Source: Bacilli bacterium
GTDB taxonomy: Bacteria; Bacillota_I; Bacilli_A; RF39; UBA660
Assembly (NCBI GenBank): GCA_024698845.1
Contig: JAILQR010000007.1
Span: 1-17,530, forward strand
Reading direction: 5' to 3'
DNA: 17,530 nucleotides
Shown here: one piece after another, positions 1 through 7,342 of the stretch
Layout of the letters: every line of letters starts with the position of its first letter
How positions within the stretch are numbered: position 1 is the first letter of the stretch
Translations under genes and position numbers: made by a program
The notes under the pieces: model-generated
Databases searched by the model: none
Told to the model about the DNA's origin: nothing
The model's input: only the letters and a program-made list of their open reading frames with translations

Positions 1-156
1 AGTAGTTCTTAGTTTATATTTTTCTTTGGTAAACTTTACAAAATCCTTATATTTATTTCTATCTCTATTTATTATCTTAATCCAATAAGAGTTTTCCTTT
101 AAATATTCATAATAATTTTCTTTACTATAAATATCTTTTACAACTATAGGATCCAT
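1..156 (-). CDS. ylbE: YlbE-like protein, N-terminal part, runs off window
   Basis: This is an open frame of 52 codons from an ATG at 156-154 to the left edge with no stop. A GAGG ribosome binding site lies 7 bases upstream, inside the end of ylbD, and only 2 bases separate the ylbD stop from this start, so the two are co-translated. The visible protein begins MDPIVVKDIYSKENYYEYLK and is rich in Tyr, Lys and Asn. It has a NSYWIKIINRD stretch followed by YKDFVKFTKEKYKLRTT. This resembles the small YlbE-like family of Bacilli, in which a conserved Trp-Tyr/Arg-rich segment is followed by a Lys/Tyr-rich helix. The function of that family is unknown. The neighbour is a YlbD-like gene, the same adjacency as in Bacillus subtilis, which supports the call more than the sequence alone. 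The C-terminus is outside the window. Confidence 0.6.
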   Translation of the reverse strand, partial: MDPIVVKDIYSKENYYEYLKENSYWIKIINRDRNKYKDFVKFTKEKYKLRTT

Positions 157-158
157 AA

Positions 159-506
159 TTAATCCTCAAAAAACTTACTAAGTGGTTTAGGACTTAGTGG
201 TTTTTTTAGTACACTTGATACAGTAGATGATGCTTTACCTGTTAATTCTTGTACAATATCTAACGCTTTTTGTGCAGTAGATATGTGGTTTTTAATTGAA
301 TCCATATCTATATTTTTTACAATATCAGTAATATTATTCAAATTTAAAGACTTATCAGTTAAGTATTCTTTCCATACTGACTCATCCTCGCCATATATAT
401 CATAAACTTCATATAATTTTTGTACCCCACCATCATTTTTCTTAATGTAATCTACTAATTTAGGATTTTTTCTTAAAAACTCCTTAAATTTTTCTTTTTT
501 ATCCAT
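159..506 (-). CDS. ylbD: YlbD-like protein (putative coat protein family)
   Basis: This is a 115-residue, highly charged soluble protein without signal peptide or membrane segment. The N-terminal half (FKEFLRKNPKLVDYIKKN, then QKLYEVYDIYGEDESVWKEY) follows the pattern of the YlbD family: a short Lys-rich helix with NP-L, a Y-E-Y/W segment, G-E-D and a Trp. The second half is a predicted amphipathic helix (residues about 58-95) and the C-terminus is Pro/Ser/Lys-rich. Bacillus YlbD has been listed as a putative spore coat protein, but a role here is not established, and the lineage may not sporulate. The gene precedes a ylbE-like gene by 2 bases. Its ribosome binding site AAGGTG lies inside the 3' arm of the hairpin that follows parC, with the ATG directly after the T-run. 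A transcript reading through from parC would therefore hide this site. Confidence 0.75.
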   Translation of the reverse strand: MDKKEKFKEFLRKNPKLVDYIKKNDGGVQKLYEVYDIYGEDESVWKEYLTDKSLNLNNITDIVKNIDMDSIKNHISTAQKALDIVQELTGKASSTVSSVLKKPLSPKPLSKFFED

Positions 507-549
507 AAAAAATCACCTTAATAAAGTTTATTAATTAAGGTGATTTTTA
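507..549 (-). terminator. Hairpin after parC, overlapping the ylbD ribosome binding site
   Basis: Arms 508-521 and 535-548 are a perfect 14-bp inverted repeat (15 with the next A-T pair), with a loop of about 11-13 bases. Read on the minus strand the second arm ends in a run of T immediately before the ylbD ATG, the form of a Rho-independent terminator for parE-parC. The stem is AT-rich apart from a central GGTG/CACC. Because the second arm includes AAGGTG, the same hairpin can also sequester the ylbD ribosome binding site. Confidence 0.75.
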
Positions 550-552
550 AGA

Positions 553-3087
553 CTATATTTTAAAATCATCGATGAAGTCATCTAAAGTAAATTCTTTTAC
601 TTCCTCTTTTGATGTATCTTCTTTTGGAACTTCTGAACTTTCTACTGGTTCATCAGCTATTTCTACATCTTTAACTTTTTCAATATTTGCTTTAACAAAT
701 ACTTTTTCAACCATATATTTAGATATAGATGAACCAGTTGATTGAGTATCCATTATTGCAATATCACTATTTTTAATCTCTCTTATTTCACTATCTGATT
801 TTAAACATACATTATCTCTAGATTCAGATGTAAATGCATCAATAATATGATAATCTTGAGTTTTTACTTTTTTCATTAAAAGCATTCCTTTTTTTGCTCT
901 AGTCATCATGTATAAATCTGATAATTTAATTCTTTTAGCAGTTTTATTATTAGTTGCTACATTTAAATATTCATCTGCTTCTTTAACAACTGATAATGAT
1001 ACAAGTTCATCGTCTTTTAGATTCATACCTTTAACACCAGCTGCTTTAGTTCCTATAGCAGTTACTTCTGATAATGAGTATTTATCATAATATCCATTTT
1101 TAGATACCATAATAACTGTTGAGTTTTCTTCACATTTAGAGGCAGTTACTAACTCATCACTTTCTTTTAATTTAATAGCAGTAAGTGGTTTAGAATATCT
1201 TTGAACAACAAATTCTTTAAAGTATGTCTTTTTAACCATACCATCTTTAGTAGCAAATACTAATAATGAATTATCGCTATCATATATTACTGAAGAAATA
1301 ATCTTTTCATCAGGTGATAGCATACAAACATTATTAACATGTTTACCTAATTCTTTCCATTTACCTTCAGGTATTTGATGAACTGGTATAAAACAATATC
1401 TACCTAAATTAGTAAATAACATTATGTTATTTAATGTAGTTGTATCATATAAGCCAATTACATAATCTCCAGGCTTCATAACAGTTTCTTCTTCGTCAGT
1501 GTATGATTTAGGAGATACTCTTTTAATGTAACCTTCTTTGGTAACTACAACGATTGTATTTTCTTTTGGAATCATATCTTTTAAGTCTATCTTAATATCT
1601 GATATTTCATCTCTAACTTCAGTACGTCTTTCATTACCATATTCTTTTTTGATTTCATTTAATTCTTTTTTCATTTGAGTTTTTAAAATAGATTCGTTAT
1701 TTAAAATACTATTTAAGAACTCTATCATTTTTTGTAAGTTACCTTGTTCTTCTAAAAGTAAATTAACATCTGTATTAGATAACTTATATAAACGCATATC
1801 TACAATAGCAGTTGCTTGTAGATCTGTAAATTTAAATTCTTTAACTAAATTTGTAATACAGTCTGATCTATTTTTAGATGCTCTAATTAATTTAATTACC
1901 TCATCTAATATATCAACAGCTTTTAAGAAACCTTCAACAATATGTAATCTTTCTTCTGCTTTTTTTAGATCATATCTTGTTCTTCTTAGTATTACTTCTT
2001 TTTGATGTGCAATAAATGCATCAAGTATAGCAAGAAGTCCTAATTGTTTAGGTCTTCTATCACAAATAGCTACAATATTAAAATTATAGTTGATTTGTAA
2101 ATCAGTATTTTTAAATAGATAATTTAAAATAAGTTCTGCATTGGCATCTTTTTTAAGTTCGATGATAAGTTTAGCCATATTTTCTTTATCTGACTCGTCT
2201 TTTACATCAACGATACCATCAACTTTTTTATCTATTTTAATGTCTTCAATTTTCTTTCTTAGCGGTTCTTTTAAAACGTCATAAGGAATTTCATGAATAA
2301 CAATTCTATGACCTTTTTTATCTTTAATAATTTCAGTTTTAGCTTTTAAAACAACTTTACCTTTACCTGTTTCATAAGCTTGTCTTAAACCTTCTTTACC
2401 TTCTATAACACCACCAGTTGGAAAGTCAGGTCCTTTAATAATCCCTAATATTGTATCAAGTCTTGAATTAGGATTATCAATTCTATGAATAGTAGCATCT
2501 ATTACTTCAGTTAAGTTATGTGGAGGTATATTTGTTGCATAACCTGCAGATATACCTTGTGAACCATTAACTAAAAGGTTTGGAAAGTTTGCAGGAAGTA
2601 CTGTTGGTTCTAAGTAATCATCTGAATAGTTAAGTGCCATTTCTACTGAATCACGTTCAATGTATTTAAGCATTACTCCAGAAAGTTTAGTAAGACGTGT
2701 TTCAGTATAACGGTAAGCGGCAGGTCCATCACCATCAATAGATCCGTTATTTCCATGGATATCAATAAACATTTCTCTCATTTTCCATTTTTGAGACATG
2801 TTTATCATTGCACCATAAATAGATGAATCACCATGTGGATGGTATTTACCCATAACATCACCAACAGCTTTAGCACATTTTCTGTATGGTTTATCATAAG
2901 TGTTTTTATCTTCCCACATTGTATATAAAATACGTCTTTGAACTGGTTTTAATCCATCCCTTACATCTGGAAGTGCACGATCTTGGATAATAGATTTAGA
3001 ATATCTACCAAATCTATCACCCATTATATCTTCTAGAGTGTAATCATATATTTTTTCAATTATTGTTTGTTCTTCTTTTTTTGCCAT
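553..3087 (-). CDS. parC: DNA topoisomerase IV subunit A (ParC/GrlA)
   Basis: ParC is the DNA-breaking subunit of topoisomerase IV, which decatenates replicated chromosomes with ParE. The 844-residue protein starts with DRALPDVRDGLKPVQRRILY (residues 36-55), then HPHGDSSIY (83-91) and the catalytic tyrosine Y127 in AAYRYTE, preceded by Arg126. The winged-helix/tower region runs to about residue 490, followed by a beta-pinwheel C-terminal domain with no GyrA-box (QRRGGKG). This, together with the ParE partner and closeness to staphylococcal GrlA, identifies ParC rather than GyrA. The start ATG follows AGGAGGT by about 8 bases, and this site contains the parE stop codon, so parE and parC are translationally coupled. 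Two oddities are noted. Residue 92, equivalent to E84 of GrlA/ParC and D87 of GyrA, is Gly (codon GGT at 2814-2812). The last roughly 37 residues (808-844) form an acidic tail ending LDDFIDDFKI. Confidence 0.96.
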   Translation of the reverse strand: MAKKEEQTIIEKIYDYTLEDIMGDRFGRYSKSIIQDRALPDVRDGLKPVQRRILYTMWEDKNTYDKPYRKCAKAVGDVMGKYHPHGDSSIYGAMINMSQKWKMREMFIDIHGNNGSIDGDGPAAYRYTETRLTKLSGVMLKYIERDSVEMALNYSDDYLEPTVLPANFPNLLVNGSQGISAGYATNIPPHNLTEVIDATIHRIDNPNSRLDTILGIIKGPDFPTGGVIEGKEGLRQAYETGKGKVVLKAKTEIIKDKKGHRIVIHEIPYDVLKEPLRKKIEDIKIDKKVDGIVDVKDESDKENMAKLIIELKKDANAELILNYLFKNTDLQINYNFNIVAICDRRPKQLGLLAILDAFIAHQKEVILRRTRYDLKKAEERLHIVEGFLKAVDILDEVIKLIRASKNRSDCITNLVKEFKFTDLQATAIVDMRLYKLSNTDVNLLLEEQGNLQKMIEFLNSILNNESILKTQMKKELNEIKKEYGNERRTEVRDEISDIKIDLKDMIPKENTIVVVTKEGYIKRVSPKSYTDEEETVMKPGDYVIGLYDTTTLNNIMLFTNLGRYCFIPVHQIPEGKWKELGKHVNNVCMLSPDEKIISSVIYDSDNSLLVFATKDGMVKKTYFKEFVVQRYSKPLTAIKLKESDELVTASKCEENSTVIMVSKNGYYDKYSLSEVTAIGTKAAGVKGMNLKDDELVSLSVVKEADEYLNVATNNKTAKRIKLSDLYMMTRAKKGMLLMKKVKTQDYHIIDAFTSESRDNVCLKSDSEIREIKNSDIAIMDTQSTGSSISKYMVEKVFVKANIEKVKDVEIADEPVESSEVPKEDTSKEEVKEFTLDDFIDDFKI

Positions 3088-3093
3088 ATATAA

Positions 3094-5007
3094 CTACCTC
3101 CTAAAATCATCTTCTAAAGAGAAATCTACATTCTCTTCAATCCATTCTTTTCTAGGTTCAACTTTATCACCCATTAATACAGATACACGCTTTTCAGCAA
3201 GGGCTGCATCAGTGATAGATACTTTAATTAAACTTCTAGTTTCTGGATTCATTGTTGTGTCATATAACTCATCTGCATCCATTTCACCTAAACCTTTGAA
3301 TCGTTGAATTTTATAACTACCTTTAGTAGTTTTTTTCTTTTCTTCAAGTTCTTCATCAGTTGCTACATATTCTTTTGATTTACCAAAATCAAGTGCATAT
3401 AAAGGTGGATTTGCTATATAAAGCATTCCTTCTTCAATTAATGGTCTCATAAATCTATAGAAGAATGTAAGTAGTAATATTTGAATGTGAGCTCCATCAT
3501 CATCGGCATCGGTCATGATAATTACTTTTCCATAGTTCGAATCTTTTGGATCGAAATCAGCACCAATACCTGCTCCAATAGCATATGTTAAAGTATTTAA
3601 TTCTTCATTTGAATTAATATCGTTACTAGATGCTTTTTCACAGTTTAAAACTTTACCACGAAGCGGAAGTATTGCTTGTGTTTCTCTATTTCTACCTGTT
3701 TTTGCAGAACCACCGGCAGAATCTCCTTCGACTAGGAATAATTCATTTACTTTGTTATTTTTACCGGTAGCTTTAGCCAGTTTACCAGATAAGATTTTTT
3801 CTTTTTTATCTTTACCTTTTCCTTGTCTTGCTGCTTCTCTAGCTTTTCTTGCAGCTTCTCTTGCAAGTTTACTACGGCTTGCTTTTTCAATAATAGTTAA
3901 AGCTATTTCTTTATTTTCTTCTAAGAAAAATTTTAAATGTTCATATGTTATAGATTCAGTTATACTTCTAGCCTCAGGTGTACCTAACTTACCTTTAGTT
4001 TGACCTTCAAATTGTAATAATTTTTCTGGTATTCTTAAGTTAATTACAGCTGATAAACCTTCTCTTACATCAGATCCATCAAATGAACCATCTTTTGCTT
4101 TAATTAAATTATTTGCTTTAGCATAATCATTAAACGCTTTTGTAATACCTGTTTTAAAACCTACTTCATGGCTACCACCATCAATTGTTTTAACATTATT
4201 AACAAATGATAAAATATTTTCAGAATAAGAATCAGAATATTGCATTGCAATTTCTACTTCAATTCCTTCCTTTTGACCACTAAAATTAATTACTTTATGT
4301 AAGGCTTTTTTATTTTCATTTATAAATTCAACAAAGTTTATTAATCCATTTTCATAATGGAACTTGGCTTCACGATTAGTTTTTTCATCAATAATTTCTA
4401 CAACTAAGCCAGAAAGTAAGAATGCGCTTTCTTGCATTCTTTCACAAATAGTTGTAAAAGAAAATTCACAGTTTTTAAATATATCATAATCTGGTAAGAA
4501 CGTTACTACTGTACCAGTTTTCTTACTTTCACCAATAAATTTAAGTGGACTTTCAACTTCTCCACCATCTTTAAATCGAATGTTTGCAATTTTACCATCA
4601 CGGTAAATTGTAACATCCATCTTTTTAGATAAGGCATTAACTACAGATCCACCAACACCATGTAATCCTCCTGAAACTTTATAGTTTCCTTCTTCAAACT
4701 TACCACCAGCATGAAGAACTGTATAAATTACTTCCGGAGTTGATTTTCCTGATTCGTGTTTTCCCGTTGGAACACCACGACCATTATCTGCAACTGTAAT
4801 AGAACCATCTTTATGCATTAATATTTTTACAATATTTCCATAACCATTTATAACTTCATCGATTGAGTTATCAACGATTTCCCATACAAGATGATGTAGA
4901 CCTCTTTTATCAGTTGAACCGATATACATACCAGGTCTTTTTCTAACAGCTTCTAATCCTTCTAATATTTTTATTGATGATTCATCGTATTTACTTGCAT
5001 TTGCCAT
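3094..5007 (-). CDS. parE: DNA topoisomerase IV subunit B (ParE/GrlB)
   Basis: ParE is the ATPase subunit of topoisomerase IV. Numbering from the chosen ATG (637 residues), the GHKL ATPase site shows EIVDN (43-47), DNGRGVP (74-80) and GGLHGVG (113-119). The QTK loop is seen as EGQTKGKLG, and the TOPRIM domain has EGDSAGG (427-433) and DADDDG (500-505). The ending GDKVEPRKEWIEENVDF is the ParE pattern; GyrB usually ends in a NAVYVKNLDI-like tail. A GTG at 5016 is also in frame, but it lies within the AAAGGTG ribosome binding site and has no site of its own. The ATG at 5007-5005 is 6 bases after that site and is the better start. The gene stands first in a parE-parC operon with only 6 bases between the reading frames, and it has a good extended -10 promoter 18 bases upstream. 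Confidence 0.95.
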   Translation of the reverse strand: MANASKYDESSIKILEGLEAVRKRPGMYIGSTDKRGLHHLVWEIVDNSIDEVINGYGNIVKILMHKDGSITVADNGRGVPTGKHESGKSTPEVIYTVLHAGGKFEEGNYKVSGGLHGVGGSVVNALSKKMDVTIYRDGKIANIRFKDGGEVESPLKFIGESKKTGTVVTFLPDYDIFKNCEFSFTTICERMQESAFLLSGLVVEIIDEKTNREAKFHYENGLINFVEFINENKKALHKVINFSGQKEGIEVEIAMQYSDSYSENILSFVNNVKTIDGGSHEVGFKTGITKAFNDYAKANNLIKAKDGSFDGSDVREGLSAVINLRIPEKLLQFEGQTKGKLGTPEARSITESITYEHLKFFLEENKEIALTIIEKASRSKLAREAARKAREAARQGKGKDKKEKILSGKLAKATGKNNKVNELFLVEGDSAGGSAKTGRNRETQAILPLRGKVLNCEKASSNDINSNEELNTLTYAIGAGIGADFDPKDSNYGKVIIMTDADDDGAHIQILLLTFFYRFMRPLIEEGMLYIANPPLYALDFGKSKEYVATDEELEEKKKTTKGSYKIQRFKGLGEMDADELYDTTMNPETRSLIKVSITDAALAEKRVSVLMGDKVEPRKEWIEENVDFSLEDDFRR

Positions 5008-5024
5008 TGTATTCACCTTTATAA

Positions 5025-5054
5025 ATTATAACATCAAAAAAAAGATTAATGCAA
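5025..5054 (-). promoter_or_regulatory. Probable parE-parC promoter (extended -10)
   Basis: On the minus strand TTGCAT (5054-5049) is followed after 18 bases by TATAAT (5030-5025), which is preceded by TG one base upstream (extended -10). The predicted start of transcription is about 10 bases before the parE ribosome binding site, giving a very short leader. The -35 lies in the second arm of the terminator of the previous gene, so terminator and promoter are packed into about 50 bases. Confidence 0.55.
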
Positions 5055-5074
5055 GGAACTTGACATTAATCTTT
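5036..5074 (-). terminator. Rho-independent terminator after the acidic membrane protein gene
   Basis: Arms 5041-5051 and 5064-5074 form an 11-bp stem with a 12-base loop. On the minus strand the stem is followed by eight to nine T (A-run at 5036-5043 on the plus strand). The stop codon of the upstream gene (5066-5068) lies inside the first arm. Confidence 0.8.
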
Positions 5075-5917
5075 CTTATTTATATCGTAAGTTTCAGCGT
5101 TAAATCTGGCAAATAATGGAGTTTCTTCTTCTTTAATGACAGGTTCAGAAACTTTATTTACTTCTTCATTAACGTTAGCTTCTTCTGTGTTTGCTGCAAA
5201 TGGATTATAAATACCGTTAGAACTTTGTTTAAATTCTTTTCTTATAGCATTTATATCAGTTGCTAGTTTTGGAAGAACAACCTCAGTTTTAGTTTCATGC
5301 TTAGGCATTTCTTTATTAATAAATACAGAACTAAAATTATCATTTATTTTAGTTTCAGATGATTTATCAAACTCATCTAAACTTGATACTTCAACAGGTT
5401 TAATTTCTTCTTCAACTTGTTTGAATGAATCTACAAATGTAACAGTTGGAATATCAATTTGAGTTTTTTCAATTTCAGGAACTGTCATATCTTCTTGAGG
5501 AGTCATTGTTTCAACTTGACTTAACTCATCTGATATCATTTTTGATAATTCATCAAAACTGAAATTATTAAATTGAACTGGTTCCTTTTTCACATCTGGA
5601 GCATCAAACTTATACGCAGGAGATTCTTCAATCTTATCTGGAACAAACTCATTTGTTTGAGGTTCAATCTCAGATAATGGTGTAAGTTCGAATTCTGCAG
5701 TAGTTTCTTTTACAAACTCATCATGATTAAAATCTATATTTTGTGGTGCATCATTTGTAATTGGTGCAACATTTTCTTTTACTACATCTTTTTTCTTTTT
5801 ACCTTTACCTGTAAATAGTAAAACTATAAAAAATAAAATAACCAAAACAACTAATAGAATTATTAATCCCATTAAAACATAGTCGTTATTAGCAAGCTTA
5901 TCAATAAACTCTTTCAC
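5066..5917 (-). CDS. Single-pass membrane protein with long acidic disordered tail, family not recognised
   Basis: I do not recognise this 283-residue protein. From the chosen start it has about 13 N-terminal residues, one strong hydrophobic segment (about 14-36), a basic KGKKKK stop-transfer patch (38-43), and then about 240 residues rich in Glu, Asp, Pro, Thr, Val and Lys with no visible folded domain. This predicts an N-out, C-in anchor with a flexible cytoplasmic tail, a layout shared with ZipA/EzrA-like scaffolds but with no sequence support for either. Short segments that look more constrained are NFSFDELSKMISDELSQVE, NGIYNPFAAN and, near the end, PLFARFNAETYDI. The start GTG at 5917-5915 is preceded 5 bases upstream by AAGGCGGTG. 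An upstream in-frame TTG at 5977 has no such site and lies at the putative transcription start, so I reject it. The gene is flanked by terminators on both sides and is probably transcribed alone. Confidence 0.75.
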   Translation of the reverse strand: MKEFIDKLANNDYVLMGLIILLVVLVILFFIVLLFTGKGKKKKDVVKENVAPITNDAPQNIDFNHDEFVKETTAEFELTPLSEIEPQTNEFVPDKIEESPAYKFDAPDVKKEPVQFNNFSFDELSKMISDELSQVETMTPQEDMTVPEIEKTQIDIPTVTFVDSFKQVEEEIKPVEVSSLDEFDKSSETKINDNFSSVFINKEMPKHETKTEVVLPKLATDINAIRKEFKQSSNGIYNPFAANTEEANVNEEVNKVSEPVIKEEETPLFARFNAETYDINKKD

Positions 5918-5982
5918 TCCGGCACCGCCTTTTATTATTCTACTTAAAATACTATCATAAAATAATATGAAGCGCAATAAAA

Positions 5983-5988
5983 ATTATA
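5983..5988 (-). promoter_or_regulatory. Possible -10 element for the acidic membrane protein gene
   Basis: A TATAAT (minus strand 5988-5983) preceded by TG follows the T-run of the SPFH terminator and lies 65 bases before the chosen GTG start. No convincing -35 element is seen 16-18 bases upstream, where the terminator stem lies. It is a weak call, supported mainly because the gene otherwise has no promoter between two terminators. Confidence 0.35.
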
Positions 5989-5989
5989 C

Positions 5990-6014
5990 AAAAAGAGGCC
6001 TTTAAAAGCCTCTT
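5990..6014 (-). terminator. Rho-independent terminator ending the ileS-nfeD-SPFH unit
   Basis: Arms 5993-5999 and 6008-6014 (AAGAGGC/GCCTCTT) form a GC-containing 7-bp stem with an 8-base loop. On the minus strand it is followed by five T. It lies 6 bases after the stop codon of the SPFH gene. Confidence 0.75.
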
Positions 6015-6019
6015 AAATA

Positions 6020-6910
6020 TTATTTATTTTTCTTATCTATCACTTCAGATAAAGTAGTTCCAAGTGTTGCAATTCCCTTTAAATCAGTTGGAACAATTAT
6101 CTTAGTTGCTTGTCCATCAGCCATCTTACTCATAGTATCATAACTTTTAAGTTGAAGTACTGCAGAATCAACTTTAGCATCTTTTAAAAGTTTTAAACCT
6201 TGAGCTTCAGCTTCTTTAATTTTAAGCATTGCTTCTGCTTCACCTTCAGCAATTTTAATTTGAGATTCTTTTTGAGCCTCTGCTCTTAAAATAGCAGATT
6301 CTTTTTCACCTTCAGCAATTAAAATTGAAGATTTCTTTTCACCTTCTGCTTGAAGGATTTTTTCTCTTCTTTCACGTTCAGCACGCATTTGTTTTTCCAT
6401 TGCTTCTTGAATATCTCTTGGAGGAAGAATATTTTTAACTTCTACCCTGTTAACTTTAATTCCCCAAGGATCTGTTGCTTCATCTAGAATTGATCTCATT
6501 TGTGTATTGATTGTATCTCTTGATGTTAAAGTTTGGTCAAGTTCTAGATCACCAATAATATTTCTTAGTGTTGTTGCTGTTAAATTTTCAATAGCACTTA
6601 TCGGATATTCAACACCATATGTATAAAGTTTTGGATCAGTTATTTGAAAATATACAACTGTGTCAATTTGCATTGTTACGTTATCTTTTGTAATAACTGG
6701 TTGTGGTGCGAAGTCTTTTACCATTTCTTTTAAAGTAACTTTGTTTGATACTCTATCAACAAATGGAAGTTTAATATGTAGTCCATTTTGCCATGTTTCA
6801 TGGTATGAACCAAGTCTTTCTATAACATATGCTTTAGCTTGTGGAACAATTTTAATATTAGGAATTATTATAACTAGTGCAATAGCAAGTAATGTAATTA
6901 CAACTGGCAT
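6020..6910 (-). CDS. SPFH/stomatin-like membrane protein (band 7 family)
   Basis: This protein belongs to the stomatin/prohibitin/flotillin/HflK family of membrane scaffolds. It has an N-terminal hydrophobic anchor (residues 3-17) and a band-7 domain (about 22-180). Typical features are VPQAKAYVIERLG, PVITKDNVTMQIDTVVYFQI, LTATTLRNIIGDLELDQ and WGIKVNRVEVKNI-PP. A long helix follows, built of 11-residue repeats starting AEGEK or similar at 188, 199, 210 and 221, and then a C-terminal segment. At 296 residues it has the usual stomatin/QmcA length. The ATG follows GGGAG by about 10 bases and lies 5 bases after the stop of the NfeD-like gene. SPFH proteins of this type form ring-like complexes with short NfeD proteins and are linked to membrane protein quality control. 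The pairing here supports that role. The unit appears to be expressed from the ileS promoter, since no other promoter is evident. Confidence 0.92.
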   Translation of the reverse strand: MPVVITLLAIALVIIIPNIKIVPQAKAYVIERLGSYHETWQNGLHIKLPFVDRVSNKVTLKEMVKDFAPQPVITKDNVTMQIDTVVYFQITDPKLYTYGVEYPISAIENLTATTLRNIIGDLELDQTLTSRDTINTQMRSILDEATDPWGIKVNRVEVKNILPPRDIQEAMEKQMRAERERREKILQAEGEKKSSILIAEGEKESAILRAEAQKESQIKIAEGEAEAMLKIKEAEAQGLKLLKDAKVDSAVLQLKSYDTMSKMADGQATKIIVPTDLKGIATLGTTLSEVIDKKNK

Positions 6911-6915
6911 AAAAT

Positions 6916-7341
6916 CTACTCTCCCTTCTTAACTTTAAGTTTTACACCGTCAATATTGGTAATGATTACTTCATCGCCAACATTAATTTTAGATTGTGAA
7001 GTAGCACTCCATCTTTTACCATCGACTTTTACTTCACCAACTTTATTTCTAGATATCTCTTCAGTACAAATAGCATTCATACCAATGACTCTATCTAAAT
7101 TTGTGGCTTCTTTATCTTTAATTTTTAAGAGTTTTAGAAGCAGTGGTCTTGTTAAAATCATTAAAACAAAACCACATACTCCAAATATGATAAACTCAAT
7201 ATAAAAGCTATCTATAAATAGGGATACCACAAGTGCAACTGCTGCACTTGCAACAAACCAAATGGTTACCAAATTAATTGTAATTATTTCAATAAATGAA
7301 AGAATTAAAATAATAATTAACCAAGTAATCCATGCTTCCAT
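6916..7341 (-). CDS. nfeD: NfeD-like short membrane protein, SPFH partner
   Basis: This 141-residue protein has two to three hydrophobic segments (about 3-20, 24-44 and 48-66) followed by a soluble C-terminal domain (about 80-141). The soluble part, with the pattern LDRVIGMNAICTEEI, GEVKVDGKRWSA, INVGDEVIITNIDGVKLKVKK, is typical of the OB-fold domain of NfeD. The N-terminal ClpP-like protease domain of long NfeD proteins is absent, so this is the short form. The ATG begins one base after the ileS stop codon, and its ribosome binding site (AAAAGGTAGG) lies within the last ileS codons, implying translational coupling. It precedes the SPFH gene by 5 bases, the classic NfeD-stomatin pair. Confidence 0.9.
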   Translation of the reverse strand: MEAWITWLIIILILSFIEIITINLVTIWFVASAAVALVVSLFIDSFYIEFIIFGVCGFVLMILTRPLLLKLLKIKDKEATNLDRVIGMNAICTEEISRNKVGEVKVDGKRWSATSQSKINVGDEVIITNIDGVKLKVKKGE

Positions 7342-7342
7342 A

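Noticed and set aside
908..1090. Small plus-strand open frames inside parC, and similar ones in parE, the SPFH gene, nfeD, ileS and mraZ (for example 3752-4003, 6660-6932, 6956-7204, 9678-9866, 16627-16812)
   Set aside because: They lie opposite strongly conserved genes, lack ribosome binding sites and show no family resemblance; they are shadows of the real coding strand.
553..5007. Gyrase (GyrA/GyrB) instead of topoisomerase IV
   Set aside because: The A subunit has no GyrA-box and the closest pattern is staphylococcal GrlA; the B subunit ends in the ParE-type GDKV-PR-EWIEENV-F sequence. Gene order parE-parC also fits.
5008..5016. GTG start for ParE adding three residues
   Set aside because: The GTG is itself part of the AAAGGTG ribosome binding site serving the ATG at 5007-5005. 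The same applies to the GTG at 12970 for deoD. The GTG at 16865 for mraZ is rejected separately because it lies in the operator repeats.
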